This document shows, in pieces, positions 44,001-55,965 of a stretch of DNA of 64,000 nt (position 1 is the stretch's first letter; each line of letters begins with the position of its first letter). This DNA is from Macrosoma leucophasiata. Its lineage: Eukaryota > Arthropoda > Insecta > Lepidoptera > Hedylidae. The stretch lies in the NCBI GenBank assembly GCA_036365455.1, contig JAWQUS010000007.1, positions 17,934,001 to 17,998,000 of the forward strand, in the 5' to 3' direction. A program made the position numbers and the translations under genes. Below the pieces are notes generated by a model, which worked only from the letters and a program-made list of their open reading frames with translations, had not been told where the DNA came from and did no database searches.

Positions 44001-47000
44001 TGCCTGGTGGTAATAGCTCATAATGAATAATGCCCTTCCAATCCCACCACACACACAACATCACCTTATTGCGAGTTAACCCGGGTTTCGCCACAGTCTG
44101 TGAAGCCTGACCGGCCTTTGACCACGACCTTTTTCGCACGTTCTTGTCGTACGTGATCCACTTTTCATCCCCAGTTATCAGCTTCTTCAAAAATGATTCG
44201 GTTTCATTACGTCGTAATAAAGAATCACAAATGAGTACACGGTTCATTAGGTTTCTTTCAGTGAGCTCGTGAGGTACCCAAATATCGAGCTTTTTTTTTT
44301 GTACCCAGCTTTTTTCAAATGCGCCAAAACTGTTTTGTGATCAATTCTCAGTTCTTCAGCTACGTCGTAACTACTGATATGTCGATCTTGCTCCACTTTT
44401 TCAAAAATGGCATCCATTTTACCCGTAATAGGGCGACCAGAGCGAGGTGCATCTTTGACATCAAAATTTCCGGATTGAAAACGCTTAAACCAAATGTGTG
44501 CTACTCTCACAGACACTGCACTAGGTCCATAAACATCGCAATTTTTTTTCGCGGCTTTCGTTGCATTTTTACCTTTTTTGTAGTAAAATTTTAAAATGTA
44601 TCGAATTTCTTCATTAGATTCACTCATCTTGACAGTACGAAAAACAAATGAAAATCACACATTTGCCTAATTTGAATTTGGAATTATGTTCTTTAAAATT
44701 TTAACTTTCAATGATACCAAAACCAGCCAGATACAAATACTACAGCCAAAGAGATTTTATTACAAGTTCATACATACTATAATGCGAAAAGACTTTTTCC
44801 CCAACCTATTACATTTAATGCAGACAGTCTTAAGCCTGATTAAAGTATGAAAGGAAGCACTGTATAGCTTGAAAAACACAAAACAGTGATTTAATTTCTT
44901 TTCGTTTTGAGTGTAACAGTATACAACGTTTTCGTAGGTTTTCGCGAGCTTCATACATTGTAGAAATTAAACTTGCGGATTTTCTCGCGTATACAACACT
45001 CCCAAACTTCTTCATACACCCGACGTTTCGGTCGCTTTCCAGCTACCGTGGTCACGGGCTGACTGAAAGCGACCGAAACGTCGGGTGTATGAAGAAGTTT
45101 GGGAGTGTTGTATACGCGAGAAAATCCGCAAGTTTAATTTCTACAATGTAACAGTATAGTTAGTGGACGTATTTATGCACAGTAGGTGAAAATAAGTAGT
45201 TACAAAAATCACTAGCTTTAAAACAGGTGATGCCAACCAAATCTCTGGTTTCGTTACGTTTCTTGGAAATGACGTAACGACCCACATCTAATAATAACCA
45301 CACGCAATAGATTTCTAAGGGGCCGACGGGCCATGACCGAAAATATTATGCTTTTATCGTTCAGCCAAGTGCGAATCGAAAAAAAATACTATTAAACAAT
45401 AGCGCGATGCAAATGACGCCTAGCGTGTAACTTTATTTATAACTAGCGGCCCGCCCCGGCTTTGCGCGTTTGCAATGTTACCTACGAGAGGGTTCTCGTA
45501 TTCATCTTAGCGTGATGTTATATAGCCTAAAGCCTTTCTCGATAAATGGGCTATCTAACACTGAAATAATTTTTCAAATCGGACCAGTAGTTCCTGAGAT
45601 TAGCAGGGTCAAGCAAACAAACAAACAATTCTTCAGCTTCACAACTTCAGCTTTATAATATTAAGTTAGTATAGATTGCCAAATATTGTTATTTTTTTCT
45701 GAAATATGTACTTTTAACATCTGACATTAATAAATCTATTGTAAACATTTTAACGGAATTAAACATGTATGTATAGAAAAAAAAAATCTGTTGTGTTCGA
45801 AATTATCAAGTAAAATATATTTGGTCGACTATTACTCGCCAACATGTTAAGTCAAGTTAAGTGTGATAGTTTTCCTTTTAATTTCATTATGTATAGCTAT
45901 TATTGCCGAATTTCTAACAGTAACCGTTTAGTTGGTAGGCGGGACCTACCAAAATTCGGAAATTAGGGCGACACTTAACTCTAACGAAAATTGGCACTAA
46001 ATATTTGCACAACCCTAACATTTTTGAAAGACCTATCCATCGATATCTTACACTATAGAGAAAACGAAAAAAAAAATTTGTTCATGTTTTTATTTTACCG
46101 GCGTGATTAATGTAAATACTTGTGCCACATTTCAAGTCTTTAGTACCAATAGTTTTAACGCTAAACCACGTACGGACGGGCAGACAGACAGACGGACATG
46201 GCAAAGCTATAAGAGTTCCTTGTTTACTACGGAATAGTATTGCTAGGTGTTCCGATTTGCGCGGGACGTCCCGATTTTCACGGCCTGGGGACTCGTACCG
46301 ATTATCACCTAATCCCATCATTATTCATAACAAGTCTAAACCCATCACTACCGCAAAAAATCCACTGCTAGACAAAAGCCGGTCTAAAGATCAATCATCT
46401 TTCGGGCCAGAGGCTTTTGATAAATCAATTAAAATCTTGTAGCTTTTTTTTTACTGTTCCGATTTTTACCCCTGGGTCACGATTTATTTTACCTACTGTC
46501 CCGATTTAAAACAAATCGGACCTGGCAACACTACTACGGCACCCTAAAAAGTAGTATATAAATATATATTTATTGATATGCTTAATAAACATTTTCCATC
46601 TTCGTTCACGCTGAAACGAATTTGGACAAAAGTCCTTTTTGATAACGGTATCTATCTATCCAAAGTTGGTGAAGATATTTTTAAACAGTGAGATCATAGC
46701 ACGATTGATTAAAATGCCAGGTTGATTTATACCTGTATAATATTATGTTCAAAGTTCAAAGTCTTTTCTTGCTCTCAAGGTCATTATAGTATTATAGGTA
46801 TGTATAGCCGACATGATACCCGTCGGGTGTAGCAGATAACATTTAAGATTTATGTACACTCCACTATATGATGTGCCTTGGCCAGATCATCGATAAAAAG
46901 CGCATGTTCAAACGAATTTGATAATATCATAAAATGGTTGTAATAACTACTGATAGAGGCGCTGTATGCGCTTTGTATATGAGTGTGTAGGGCACATTAT

Positions 47001-49804
47001 ATTTATGTTTATACATATTACACATACAATATGTATTGTATATGTATTTTACTGTCTAGGTAGGCTACCACTAGTACGCTGGAGGACCTGGATCCGATAC
47101 CCGGGTCGAGGACTATCAGAAATAACGGTTTAAAATCCTTTATCTCCGGTTCTACGAGACTTAGGATTTTTCCATTTTCTGGAGGTTTCCCAGTACCTTG
47201 GAGTTTGATAATGTGTTCGGATATGGTAACAGGCTCGCCACCTGTTGGGCCACATGGGCCAAAACGTAACCGGCGAATCGTGGGTGTTTGCATTTATGCT
47301 TGAATGCATGCATTTGCCTCTGACTACCCCTTCGGGGAATACAGGCGTGAAGTAACGTTTTTATATGTATTTATCAGTAGGTATTACACATGCACTTACA
47401 TACAACATTCATATCTTACATATCACACACACACGGGATTACACTGCGAAGTACATAAAAAATAGTAGATACAGGATATTATTTTTAACACGCTTTTATA
47501 AGCTTGGGTCAGTGTTGTTGCAATAGTAATAGTCTATCGATAGTATTGTGATCTATCGTGACCTCGAGAAACAGTCACACTATGGATAGGACTATCGAAA
47601 CTATCGACCCTTGACGATACTATCGATAGTACTTTCGATAGTGAAGTATTGCAACAACTATTTTCGTAGCACTGTAAACATGCCACACAGTACAATCCAC
47701 TTTTCCGACATCCACATACAGCTCCACAAGCTCCAAGTTTAGGGTTCCGTAGTAAACAAGGAACCCTTACAGTTTTGCCATGTCCGTCTGTCTATCTGTC
47801 TGTCCGTCCGCGGTTTAGGGCAAAAAGTATTAGTACTAAAGACTTGAAATTTGGCACAAGTATACACCTTAAACACGCCGACAAAGTGGTAGAATAAAAA
47901 CATGAAAAAAAAATTAGGGTAGGTACCTCCTCTTTAATTTACGCACGGATTTTTTTTCCGTTTTCTATATAGTGTGAGATATCATTGGATAGGTGAGATA
48001 TCATTCAAAAATATTACGGGTATGCAAATATCATTTTTCGATTTAGTGAACTGTTCTTGACTTATTAAGCTTTAAAGTGCCAATTTTCGTTAGAGTAGTG
48101 TCCGCCCCTCCCCTCCTCCCCTTAACTAAACGGTTGTAGTTAGAAATTCAAGTGTTACGGCAATAGTAGCATTTAATAATAAAATTTAAAGGAAAACTAT
48201 CACACGAGTAATAGTAATAGTCGAGTAATAGTCGACCAATTAAATTTTACTCGAAAATTTATGTCCATATAATCTGTAGATCGTAATTTTATTGCCATAA
48301 GGTGCATAATAATCTATTTCCTAAGTATGATTGTATCCAATCATATGCAATGCTGTGTATTCTTGAATTGTATGTTACTCAATCATAGGCTTTGTCATGT
48401 TTAGGGTAATTCTTTCCATTATGGTATGGTTACCTGCGGGGAGGGAGGGGAGGGGAGAGAGGGGGGGATGTAACCACCCCCCTTCATACCACCCCCACTT
48501 CGCGCAACCCTATGGTTTAGGAAATATGGATGATTAAAGTTTGGGATAAAAAATTGGTACGAGTAGGTTTTTTTTTTTTAAAAGTTCGACTCTGACGCTT
48601 CGCTCGCTCGGCTCGCGCGCTGTATTTACATATACAACCTAACCTAACGTATTTGCCTACAAGCGGCTCACTTGAGTCCAACAGTCGCACATCACTCGAC
48701 TCCGGTTCCGACAAAGCATGGGTAGAAGACGCCATGGTAGTCACGGATTGGAAATCTTAGGATTAATCAGGAGTACGCGAAAACGATCTCAACTGCAAGA
48801 GCGACAAACCACGACAAACGGTGACTCAGTGACTGACTGACTGACTGACGTTACACAGCTGTCACTGCATGTACACAAACAAAATGGCGTCCGTTATGCG
48901 TTTCGTTCCAAACAAAGTAAACACGAGTTTGTATATTTTATGTGTTAAAAAAATAAAAACAGATTGATAATATGTGCTACAGGAGTTATTATTCACACCA
49001 AACTTAATTTTTTTTTTATTATAAAACAATATTTATTTACGAAATTAAATTTTAAATAAATAAAAAACATCGTATGAAATAGAACTAAGCGATGTTGACG
49101 AGAAATGAAACGTAAAATGTCAATGCTGCCATTAGACATGTTAGACTAGCAAACTTCTATGGCGATCTAGTTGATTTAGTATGGAAATTAAAAAATATAT
49201 ATTTCAAGAACTGTGCATTTGCGCGATTTAAAACTTCGCAAAACGCTTCCTATTTACGAGTGCTATCTACAAAAAAAAATGGACTTCCAAATCCTTGTTA
49301 GTGGAACTAACGTTAATTTACTCTCAACTACATCATCATCACTTCACTATCACTATTCACCACATATTATAAAGTCCTCCTATTTTCTCTGTCTGTCCGT
49401 ATGCGCTAATCTCAGAAAGTAGTGAACGGATTTTGTTCCTATTTAAAATGTTGGGTTTTCTTGAAGGTTTATATCTATAATTTATCATTAACGTACTTAC
49501 ATTTACGGAGATATCATGGTTTTTGTCAAAGAAGTCGGCTGCGTCCCCACAATATAATAAATGCTACCCGTACTAAGCCGGAGTGGTTCGCAAGTATTTG
49601 ATACCTAATTCTTATAAACTAAAAACTAACCTAACCTAATAAATATTTAGGGAAAGACTCACCGTAAATAGTTGTTGTTTCATGGATCCCTCTTTTCTTT
49701 TCGAAAAGTCGGCTAATAGATATCGTGAAAAACGCTCGGAGAAAGTAGTTAACGTCCCAAAAGACATACAGTAATATTACCACAACGGCCATGATACATA
49801 ACAT
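41022..49804 (-). CDS. THEM6: THEM6-like protein, three exons
   Basis: Exons 49804-49663, 42597-42383 and 41252-41022, GT/AG joins, 195 residues. It matches the THEM6 family (thioesterase superfamily member 6), whose biochemical reaction is not well established; an ER-membrane protein role in lipid metabolism has been reported. Residues 1-25 form an N-terminal hydrophobic segment ([14 protein letters not shown]). The hot-dog core has [16 protein letters not shown] at 61-76, [24 protein letters not shown], and [19 protein letters not shown] near the end. Vertebrate THEM6 is about 208 residues, so length fits. Start choice: ATG 49804 (MLCIM) is first in frame; an ATG four codons later is possible. 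Introns hold a mariner copy, the 86-bp inverted repeat and other repeats. Confidence 0.92.
41400..41650 (-). repeat. SINE-like family A, diverged
   Basis: AAGTGGCAAAGAAGCATACAG, AGGGCCGTACATTACAACCTG and GTAATGCGGACGGAGCTCGC align with family A despite many substitutions. In THEM6 intron 2. Confidence 0.6.
43105..43320 (+). repeat. Family F interspersed repeat
   Basis: CACTTGGCAGGCGGATTGGC, GCTGCTGCCCATCCCACGT and GACCGCCATTGTTCGGTTGA match the other family F copies. The open frame here is repeat-derived. Confidence 0.5.
43527..44806 (-). mobile_element. Mariner transposon copy 2
   Basis: 1280 bp with inverted GGTTGGGG...CCCCAACC ends and TA on both sides. Nearly the same sequence as copy 1 and the partial copy at 63531. 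In THEM6 intron 1. Confidence 0.93.
43600..44627 (-). pseudogene. Mariner transposase, one main frameshift
   Basis: The N-terminal frame (44627-44247) starts [20 protein letters not shown] and includes [20 protein letters not shown]. The second frame (44247-43600) carries [19 protein letters not shown] and SPHLTPSDF, and lacks the third-block Asp seen in copy 1 as SPDLASSD only at the preceding position; the catalytic Asp of PSDF is kept. The two frames meet at a homopolymer A-run around 44291-44300. D,D34D spacing is retained. Less damaged than copy 1 but not a continuous ORF. Confidence 0.9.
44954..45150. repeat. 86-bp perfect inverted repeat, 25-bp loop
   Basis: Arms 44954-45039 and 45065-45150 are exact reverse complements. 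The inner arm ends carry CGACCGAAACGTCGGGTGTA, a motif common in lepidopteran repeats. Transcription of either strand would give a very stable hairpin. In THEM6 intron 1. Confidence 0.95.
45441..45670 (-). repeat. Family E interspersed repeat
   Basis: ACTAGCGGCCCGCCCCGGCT, GCTATCTAACACTGAAATAA, AATCGGACCAGTAGTTCCTG and CTTCAGCTTTATAATATTAA. Confidence 0.6.
45870..46235 (-). repeat. Family D repeat
   Basis: Reverse-strand match to 47740-48290: AACGAAAATTGGCACTAAAT, GGCAGACAGACAGACGGACA and the GAGTTCCTTGTTTACTACGG end. Confidence 0.6.
47049..47362 (+). mobile_element. tRNA-derived SINE (family B)
   Basis: Decayed A box (CTAGGTAGGCTACCACTAGT), GGATCCGATACCCGGGTCGA B-box region, body CATGGGCCAAAACGTAACCG and the end ACAGGCGTGAAGTAACG. 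In THEM6 intron 1. Confidence 0.7.
47514..47658 (+). mobile_element. ATCGATAG-rich MITE, 145 bp
   Basis: Exact 12-bp inverted ends GTTGTTGCAATA and TATTGCAACAAC. The body is built of CTATCGATAG and its variants in both orientations. A second, interrupted copy lies at 39562-39704. Confidence 0.7.
47740..48290 (+). repeat. Family D repeat, longest copy
   Basis: Starts TTTAGGGTTCCGTAGTAAAC and GTCTGTCTGTCCGTCCGCGG, and continues through ACACGCCGACAAAGTGGTAG and CGGTTGTAGTTAGAAATTCA. No ORF; class unknown. Confidence 0.6.
48438..48468 (+). other. G-run tract, potential G-quadruplex
   Basis: Five runs of three or more G within about 31 bases (GGGGAGGGAGGGGAGGGG and onward), closely followed by a C-run that could pair with the last G-run. 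Confidence 0.5.
48655..48890. promoter_or_regulatory. Possible promoter or first exon (uncertain)
   Basis: A GC-richer island inside THEM6 intron 1. On the minus strand ACCATGG at 48735 is a good start context and opens [20 protein letters not shown] for about 25 codons before possible donor sites near 48661. On the plus strand AAAATGG at about 48892 opens a short [11 protein letters not shown] before GTAAAC. Neither leads to exons I can identify, so this may be a non-coding first exon, another gene's start, or chance. Confidence 0.25.
49364..49600 (+). repeat. Interspersed repeat, unclassified
   Basis: TTATAAAGTCCTCCTATTTT, CTGTCTGTCCGTATGCGCTA and GCTGCGTCCCCACAATATAA have the look of a common lepidopteran repeat. 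Single copy here. Confidence 0.4.
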
Positions 49805-49819
49805 TATTGTAAATTAAAT

Positions 49820-50335
49820 TATTGATTAAATTATTATGAAGAATATGTATGACTAATACTTTTCCTTGATTTATCGTTAAATAAAAAAATAAACAAGTAT
49901 GTAATGCGAAGCATAAACGTGTATTAAGTGTATTAACACAGACAGACTAATAACCAAGTGTACTAACGAACGAACATCTAATTAAAATCAAAACAGGCGC
50001 GTCAGGCACACTAACTAAACTCATACTATATAACATTCTGTGATAACATATTAGAGCCCGTTTTCATCCAGTTTTGACTTTTGGCACTTGTCATTGCGGC
50101 CGACTTAGGGACGTGAATTGGATTATTCGATTACTACTTTACATCGATTTATATAAAGTAAACTTGTAATCGGATTGATATTCTTTACAATCAATGTTAT
50201 TTTCAATTTTCCGCTTTTCGTGAAATTCTAAAGATGATAATACCATTAAGCGGCAGATTGATTAGGTAATACGATGGTGCCTACAAAATTTAACTCAGGA
50301 AACATACGTGGCTAGTAAAAATATCTTTTTGCTTT
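49820..50335. other. THEM6 upstream region
   Basis: The presumed THEM6 promoter lies just right of 49804. No TATA box or other element can be assigned with confidence. Confidence 0.3.
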
Positions 50336-50339
50336 AAAT

Positions 50340-50690
50340 TTTACGTGTTATTCCAGGACAGCGTGCAAAATCCCCTGACAATCCCAAAAATGCCGGTCAT
50401 TTAGCAGCACTAGTGCCTACGCCCTCGAGCTTGTCTGCTCATCTAAAGAAACATAAAATTGTCAGTTCGGACGGCTGTGAGTACTGCAAAACTGCAGTCG
50501 GCACTCTAGATCATTTGATACTGCAATATCCAGCATTTTTCCTGCAAAGATTATTGTTGATAGATGGCCTACTGAAGATATATAAATCTAATAATGATAT
50601 TCCTCGCCTTCTACCATCTATCCTAATAAACACCAATAACCATAACGAAGTCTACGAAATCATCAGTTACACATTAGAAGACATTTAAAG
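50340..50690 (+). pseudogene. LINE C-terminal zinc-knuckle remnant
   Basis: The open frame from 50413 reads LSAHLKKHKIVSSDGCEYCK and TLDHLILQYPAF, the C-x2-C...H...(C)P end of Jockey/R1-type LINE proteins, with the last Cys replaced by Gln. It ends in a short hydrophobic and acidic tail at TAA. No RT part survives. Confidence 0.55.
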
Positions 50691-50860
50691 AAATTCTGTA
50701 TATTTTAATATTCACAAGTTTATACTATTCTTACCTCACATAAGAAAAAAAAAAATGAAAAGAAAGCCTTGTAAGGACAAGATCCAGGGCCGTTAAAATT
50801 ATTTTTAAAAAATCCCTCGAACTTTGTCATTACACTTCGGCTGGCATTTGAAGTATATAA

Positions 50861-51060
50861 TACTAGTGGCCCGCCCCGGCTTCCCACGGGTGCAATGTTA
50901 CCTACATTACTACTATCATTATAAAATGTAGAATATAGCACTCCTGAATAGTGTACATTTCTGACTGTGAAAGATTTCATAATTGGTTTAGTATTTACGA
51001 AGATTAGCTCTTACAAACAAACAAAGTTACAAACGTTACCTCTTTATAATATTATTATTA
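50861..51060 (-). repeat. Family E repeat, diverged
   Basis: ACTAGTGGCCCGCCCCGGCT at the left and CTTACAAACAAACAAA toward the right match the family E frame. Confidence 0.45.
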
Positions 51061-52658
51061 TCGACGGGCCGTGCAGAAGATATCGTAATATTTTAATTTC
51101 GAATTCTAATCATTTATAGACCAAATATTATCTACATGAACTGTACTCAGTGATGAAATAATTTATTTTGATAAGAATTAATAGTAGGAGTAAAATAATT
51201 GCGTTTAAATGTAGTCCAAAAAGACGCCCACTTCGCAACGAGCCGTCCAGCAGAAATCGTAATATTTTAATTACACCAGAACTTCAAAACCAAACGTCCA
51301 ATTTTAATCATTCAAAGATCAAATATTATCTATAAATAAACTTAATTTTAATAAGAATGAATAGTTACGTAAGTTAGGTAATGTCAATCAGTAGCCGCAG
51401 CACATTTTGAAACACAGCCATTATTGACTAATAATCCAGCCTCAGCATGTCTTGGGATGGGCAAATGGGTATATTTCATCCATTTGCCCATCAATATATA
51501 TCGTATCGATTTTTTTTCACTGATATTGATATACATATCGATAAAACATCGACATCTTGATATATCGTTATTTTTTACCCAATAAACGATTATCTATCTT
51601 TTACTGTTTGTTTTGACATCAATTTTACTTTTTTGTCATCAGGCTACTGGACCTCCAAATCTGAATCTCACCCTCAGCATTCAGTTTTTGAGGAGTAAAT
51701 ATGTAATGAAGTTTGAATGATGTGCCTTATGAACAGACAGCAGAGCTTAAAAAATATATCGATTTTTATATCCGAAAACAAATATCAAAAATCGATATAT
51801 CGAGAAGAAAATTCACCAATTACAGTCTGTTTTTTTTGCGCCACTTACTAAATTGACACATGCAATTTTATGTCAATTTCCAAAATAATGATACCAGCTT
51901 TCTAGTATTAGTTGTACGATACCGGTTTTATGAATCGTTACTTTTTCGTTCTGTACAATAAAGAGTATATAATAATAATAATAATAATAATACTTTTTAC
52001 TTTACCACATAATTTTATTATTATTTACATTAGACAAATACTTTTAAAATTATAGTTATGGAGTATCACAGATTTAATTTAAATTACTTATTGCACAAAG
52101 TAAACACGACAATTACATATTTATTTGTTTTTATGATTCCCAAAAACCTAGCCACACAGCTCATATCAATTTAGTCCGTGGCGAAAAAAAACAGACTGTA
52201 TATACCGCTTATTTAAAAAAAAAATGGATATTTTGATATATCGACATTTTTTGCACAAGCCTAGTCCTGTTAAATCAATCCGTCCGTAATTATTTTCTTT
52301 TTTAATTGTTTTACGGCCACGGATTCATGTCCTTAATAGCCAATCTTCAGTAATATTTTTTTCTTCATTTCTAATGATAATGGAATATCCATATGGAAGA
52401 TGACGATGATTGGATTCTTCCATGTGGAATATGATAAGATGGCTCCAGTTAAGTGATGGGGACTTTACTAGGAGATTTTAAGAAGTTTTGGAAGCAACAT
52501 GAAAGATCACTTTTCACTGCATAATATCACTTTCCTACATCGCGCACGTTATTGAATGCTTTATGATTAGCTTTAAACAAATTTTTAAAATAATATCACG
52601 CAGTGACACAGCTCTTTTCCGCGTTCCTGCCAAAACTTTCTCCGTATTTCGTCCTTAT
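51060..52658. other. Intergenic DNA with several CGATATATCG motifs and an ATA microsatellite
   Basis: No ORF. Contains ATATATCGATTTTTATATCC-like blocks near 51530-51800, a CTGTACAATAAAGAGTATAT LINE 3'-end-like piece at about 51951 and an (ATA)n microsatellite at about 51970-51992. Confidence 0.4.
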
Positions 52659-53756
52659 TAGGGATGTGACTAAGGAGACAAAAAAATGATTTTTATATTA
52701 ATCGATTATTTTGAAATCAATCGATTTTCAAATGATCGATTATTACATTTTTTAATTGATTTTTATAAATTTAATTTTAAAAATCGAATAATTAATATTA
52801 ATTTAATAATTCTTAAACTCAAAGGTTTTATTTTACAAAAATAATCGATTTTTAGAGTTTTAATTTAAAAAATCGTAAATTCGAAGCTTTTACAATTAAT
52901 TAATTTTATTTGTTCATCGAAACAACTTGCTTAATAAACATAAACAATTTACTTCGAGCATAAAACTGGTAAACTGTTGGTAGAGCTCCAGTGACGGAGC
53001 TCGCGGGCGTAGGCACCACCGCATTACCTTATATACTTGCTGCTAAATGGTAGTATTATATATAGTCATAATAAAAAAAATGAAAACAAAAATAAAACAT
53101 ATTAGTGACATGCTTTACTGAATAACGAAAATTATCTCTAATATTATTTAGCAAGGAAAAAAAAAAACTAGCAATCTAGGCTCTTTTATTGTAAGTTTTG
53201 TTTTTTTAAAACATTCACTTCTAATAAAATATTGCAATGGTTACAATGGTTATGAAAAACAGAAAAGAAAAGCAGTTGAAATCATCATCGATAGGTGGTC
53301 TAGAAAAATGTTTGCGCACATTTTTAAGAAATCAGTTTTGGTCGGAAGTCCGGAACTGCGAATTATGTTATCGGGCATGTAAAATGTGACAGATTCCGAT
53401 CATGTTTCGTGAGAGGTTACAAATAAAGTTTTAATATACGAAGAAATGAATTTTAAAAACCACAGTCTATTTAATTCAACATGTGAAATGACTGTATTGT
53501 TTTACCGACTGAGTTATAGTATGTGTCAAGGCACTAGATGGCGTTGAAAATAATTCTGTTTATGAGTTGCTGTTAAAATATTAAAAGTACGATGGCAAAC
53601 TACGAAATAAATTAATAATTTAATTATAAAATTAAAAAAAAAATCGAAAGCTTTACGTAAAAACAGCGAAAACATAAATCTTTTATTTTCGAAAAAAAAT
53701 CGATCAAATAAATCGATGTTTCAGAAAAAATAATCGATTATTTTTTCACAGCCCTA
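52659..53756. mobile_element. hAT-like non-autonomous element with AATCGATT repeats (tentative)
   Basis: Ends TAGGGATGTGA and TCACAGCCCTA are inverted with one mismatch, and both ends carry dense AATCGATT blocks. No transposase and no certain 8-bp duplication. It contains a family A fragment at 52975-53056. Confidence 0.45.
52975..53056 (+). repeat. SINE-like family A, 5' fragment
   Basis: GTAGAGCTCCAGTGACGGAG, CACCACCGCATTACC and GCTAAATGGTAGT; the 3' two-thirds is missing. Confidence 0.6.
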
Positions 53757-54069
53757 GTATTCCCTACTCCTTTTATTCCATATTCCGTTTTTTTAATGTA
53801 TTTGTATTCGTGTAATACCACAGTCGACTATACCCGGACTTTTAATTCGATTCCCAATTTGACATTAGCTACTGTCACTTCATAAAATAATGATACCACA
53901 TTTAATATAATAGTGATGGACCCAATAATCGATATAAAATTGCGATTTTAGTCGAGATTTATTGTTCGATTTTATTGAAGAAATACATCATTATTCACAA
54001 TAATTATTTATACATTAGTAACCATTGCAATTATACTATACAACAACTATACTAAAAATAAAATACAAA

Positions 54070-54400
54070 CGAATCAGAGGTCCATGGAAAGAAGTATTCT
54101 AAACCTGAGAAGAACAGACAGAAAAAGTAACATAGGAATAAGAAAAACAACTAACGTCATAGATGCTTTGCAACACTGCAAAAAGCTTAAATGGAAATGG
54201 GCAGGCCATATCACGAGTAACGAGAAGTGGACCAAAAGAATTACCGCCTGGAGCGGCCCCCCTGATAAAAGAAAGAGAGGAAGACCAGTAGAGCGCTGGG
54301 AGGATGAAATAATAGAAATAGCAGGAAAAGACTGGCCTATCAAGGCAAAAAACCGAAAAACTTGGAGTACAATGGAGGAGGCCTTTACTCGTTGAGAGGT
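54070..54400 (+). pseudogene. LINE RT C-terminal remnant
   Basis: The open frame from 54084 reads MERSILNLRRTDRKSN, KKLKWKWAGHITS and KRKRGRPVERWEDEI, the KW.WAGHI...GRP..RW.D end of RTE-like LINE proteins. It is a different family from the 22400 copy. It ends at TGA 54395. Confidence 0.7.
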
Positions 54401-54543
54401 CCTTGATAAATATTGCACACATTCAATCTAATTATGTATATATATAATTTTTTAATTTTATTAAAATACACTATATTAAATTTAAAATTCAAAGACATGT
54501 AATATTACTAATATACAATAATATCTATGTAAAATAATATCAA

Positions 54544-54587
<44 letters not shown>

Positions 54588-55140
54588 ATTTGATGTAACA
54601 ATTAGCTATATACGAATATTCATTTACAACTTTATACTTATCATGAAATAAAATGTTATCCTCCTTATGTATCTATTACGACTAATAAAATGCTATTTAT
54701 TTGTACACTAAATAAGTATCTTATTTAATTACATATGACAGCCAATTAATATAGAAATTTAAACTACTAAAAATAAAAATTAAAAATACAATGCAACTAG
54801 TAAAAAATATTTTATCTAAATTTGATTATATGAATCTTAATAATATGTATGTATATAAATATCTTTAATAACAATTATACTATACGTAATCTATAATAAA
54901 TACTAATTATTCAATCATTGTAATAAATTTAAATATAAATACCTTTCTCAAGAATTGTACTACAATAATGGATAGATAGTATAAATACAAAATTATATTT
55001 ATACTATCTATTACTAACTTATCTACAATTTGTTAATGCAACTCATGAATGTTTTTTTTTTTTTTTTTTTTTTTTTAATTAATTTAAGTAACTTGTTTAT
55101 TAAGGAAATAAAAAAGGCTATAATGATAATAATAATAACC
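54400..55140. repeat. AT-rich tract with (TA)n and poly-T
   Basis: (AT)n at about 54555-54585, a run of more than twenty T at about 55053-55077, and otherwise over 80% A+T. No gene seen. Confidence 0.6.
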
Positions 55141-55539
55141 ATTGCAATATTTTATTAGAAGTGAATATTAAAAAAAAAACAAAACTTACAATAAAAGAGC
55201 CTAGATTGCTAGATTTTTTTAACTTTAAGTGTACTTATTTGTTTCGGTTTTCCATCAAAATATATCCTCAGTCAAGTACATCACAAAAAGACGTAAACAT
55301 ATTGTCTCCAACGAAAAAAAAAAAAGTTTTGATAAGCTTTGACAGTTACTGAATAAGTAATGATCCGCAACGCCTTTAAGTACGTGAAAAACGAAACTAC
55401 TGCGCTAAAATAGTAGTTGTTTAGATAATACTATAAACGAATTGAATCGATTCAGAAATATTTCATTGTCGTATCGATTAATTTCGCAACGTCACTATTT
55501 AGCAGTTGTCTTTACGTTGCAGTTGCAACACTGAAAATG

Positions 55540-55965
55540 AGTTTTTGGCGGGAACCTTGAAAGAGGCGTATAGTGCTCTTATTTTATTTCATTTTCTTGG
55601 TGTATTTTTAAGTTATATTGAATAAAGTTGGTGGCATTTTGTTTGATATAGGTTTATTACAGTGCCCGTGTATAGTGAAATAGAATAACAGTGCGAAAAC
55701 ACGACCTTTCAGGTTGCCTCCAAAACTTCATTGAAAATGTTCTGGTAAAGTAGCCATCGCTTTACTCGACTTAACTTGACTGTAACTCACTTGACTGACA
55801 TATTATACTTGATAACTTATATACTTGATACTTACATATTATACTTGATATCAAACTAACTTTGACGCTGCTTAAATAAATACGAAATATCGTTTTACTT
55901 GACACTGGCAATATGCGTAATAGCGATGCCATAATAACGAAAAAAAAAAAAAAAAAAAAAAAAAA
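55540..55965 (+). mobile_element. Poly-A retroposon family C with 13-bp target duplication
   Basis: AACACTGAAAATG occurs at 55527-55539 and again at 55966-55978 after a run of about 28 A. The body starts TTTTTGGCGGGAACCTTGAA and ends GCGATGCCATAATAACG. Poly-A plus duplication shows copying by LINE machinery. There is no tRNA-like A/B box pair and no ORF, so its source RNA is unknown. Confidence 0.85.

Larger units (their letters stand above)
53911..55497. mobile_element. Possible DNA element with TAGTGA ends (tentative)
   Basis: The left TAGTGATGGACCC and the reversed right TAGTGACGTTGCG, each followed by AATCGAT, suggest inverted ends. The interior holds a LINE scrap and AT microsatellites. 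No target duplication seen. Confidence 0.25.

Noticed and set aside
46122..46442. 106-residue frame
   Set aside because: Its first third is a reverse family D repeat with GACAGACGGACA; the rest has no domain.
48646..48656. Telomere-like AACCTAACCTAA (also near 49628)
   Set aside because: Only two insect-type pentamers at each place; too short to mean anything.
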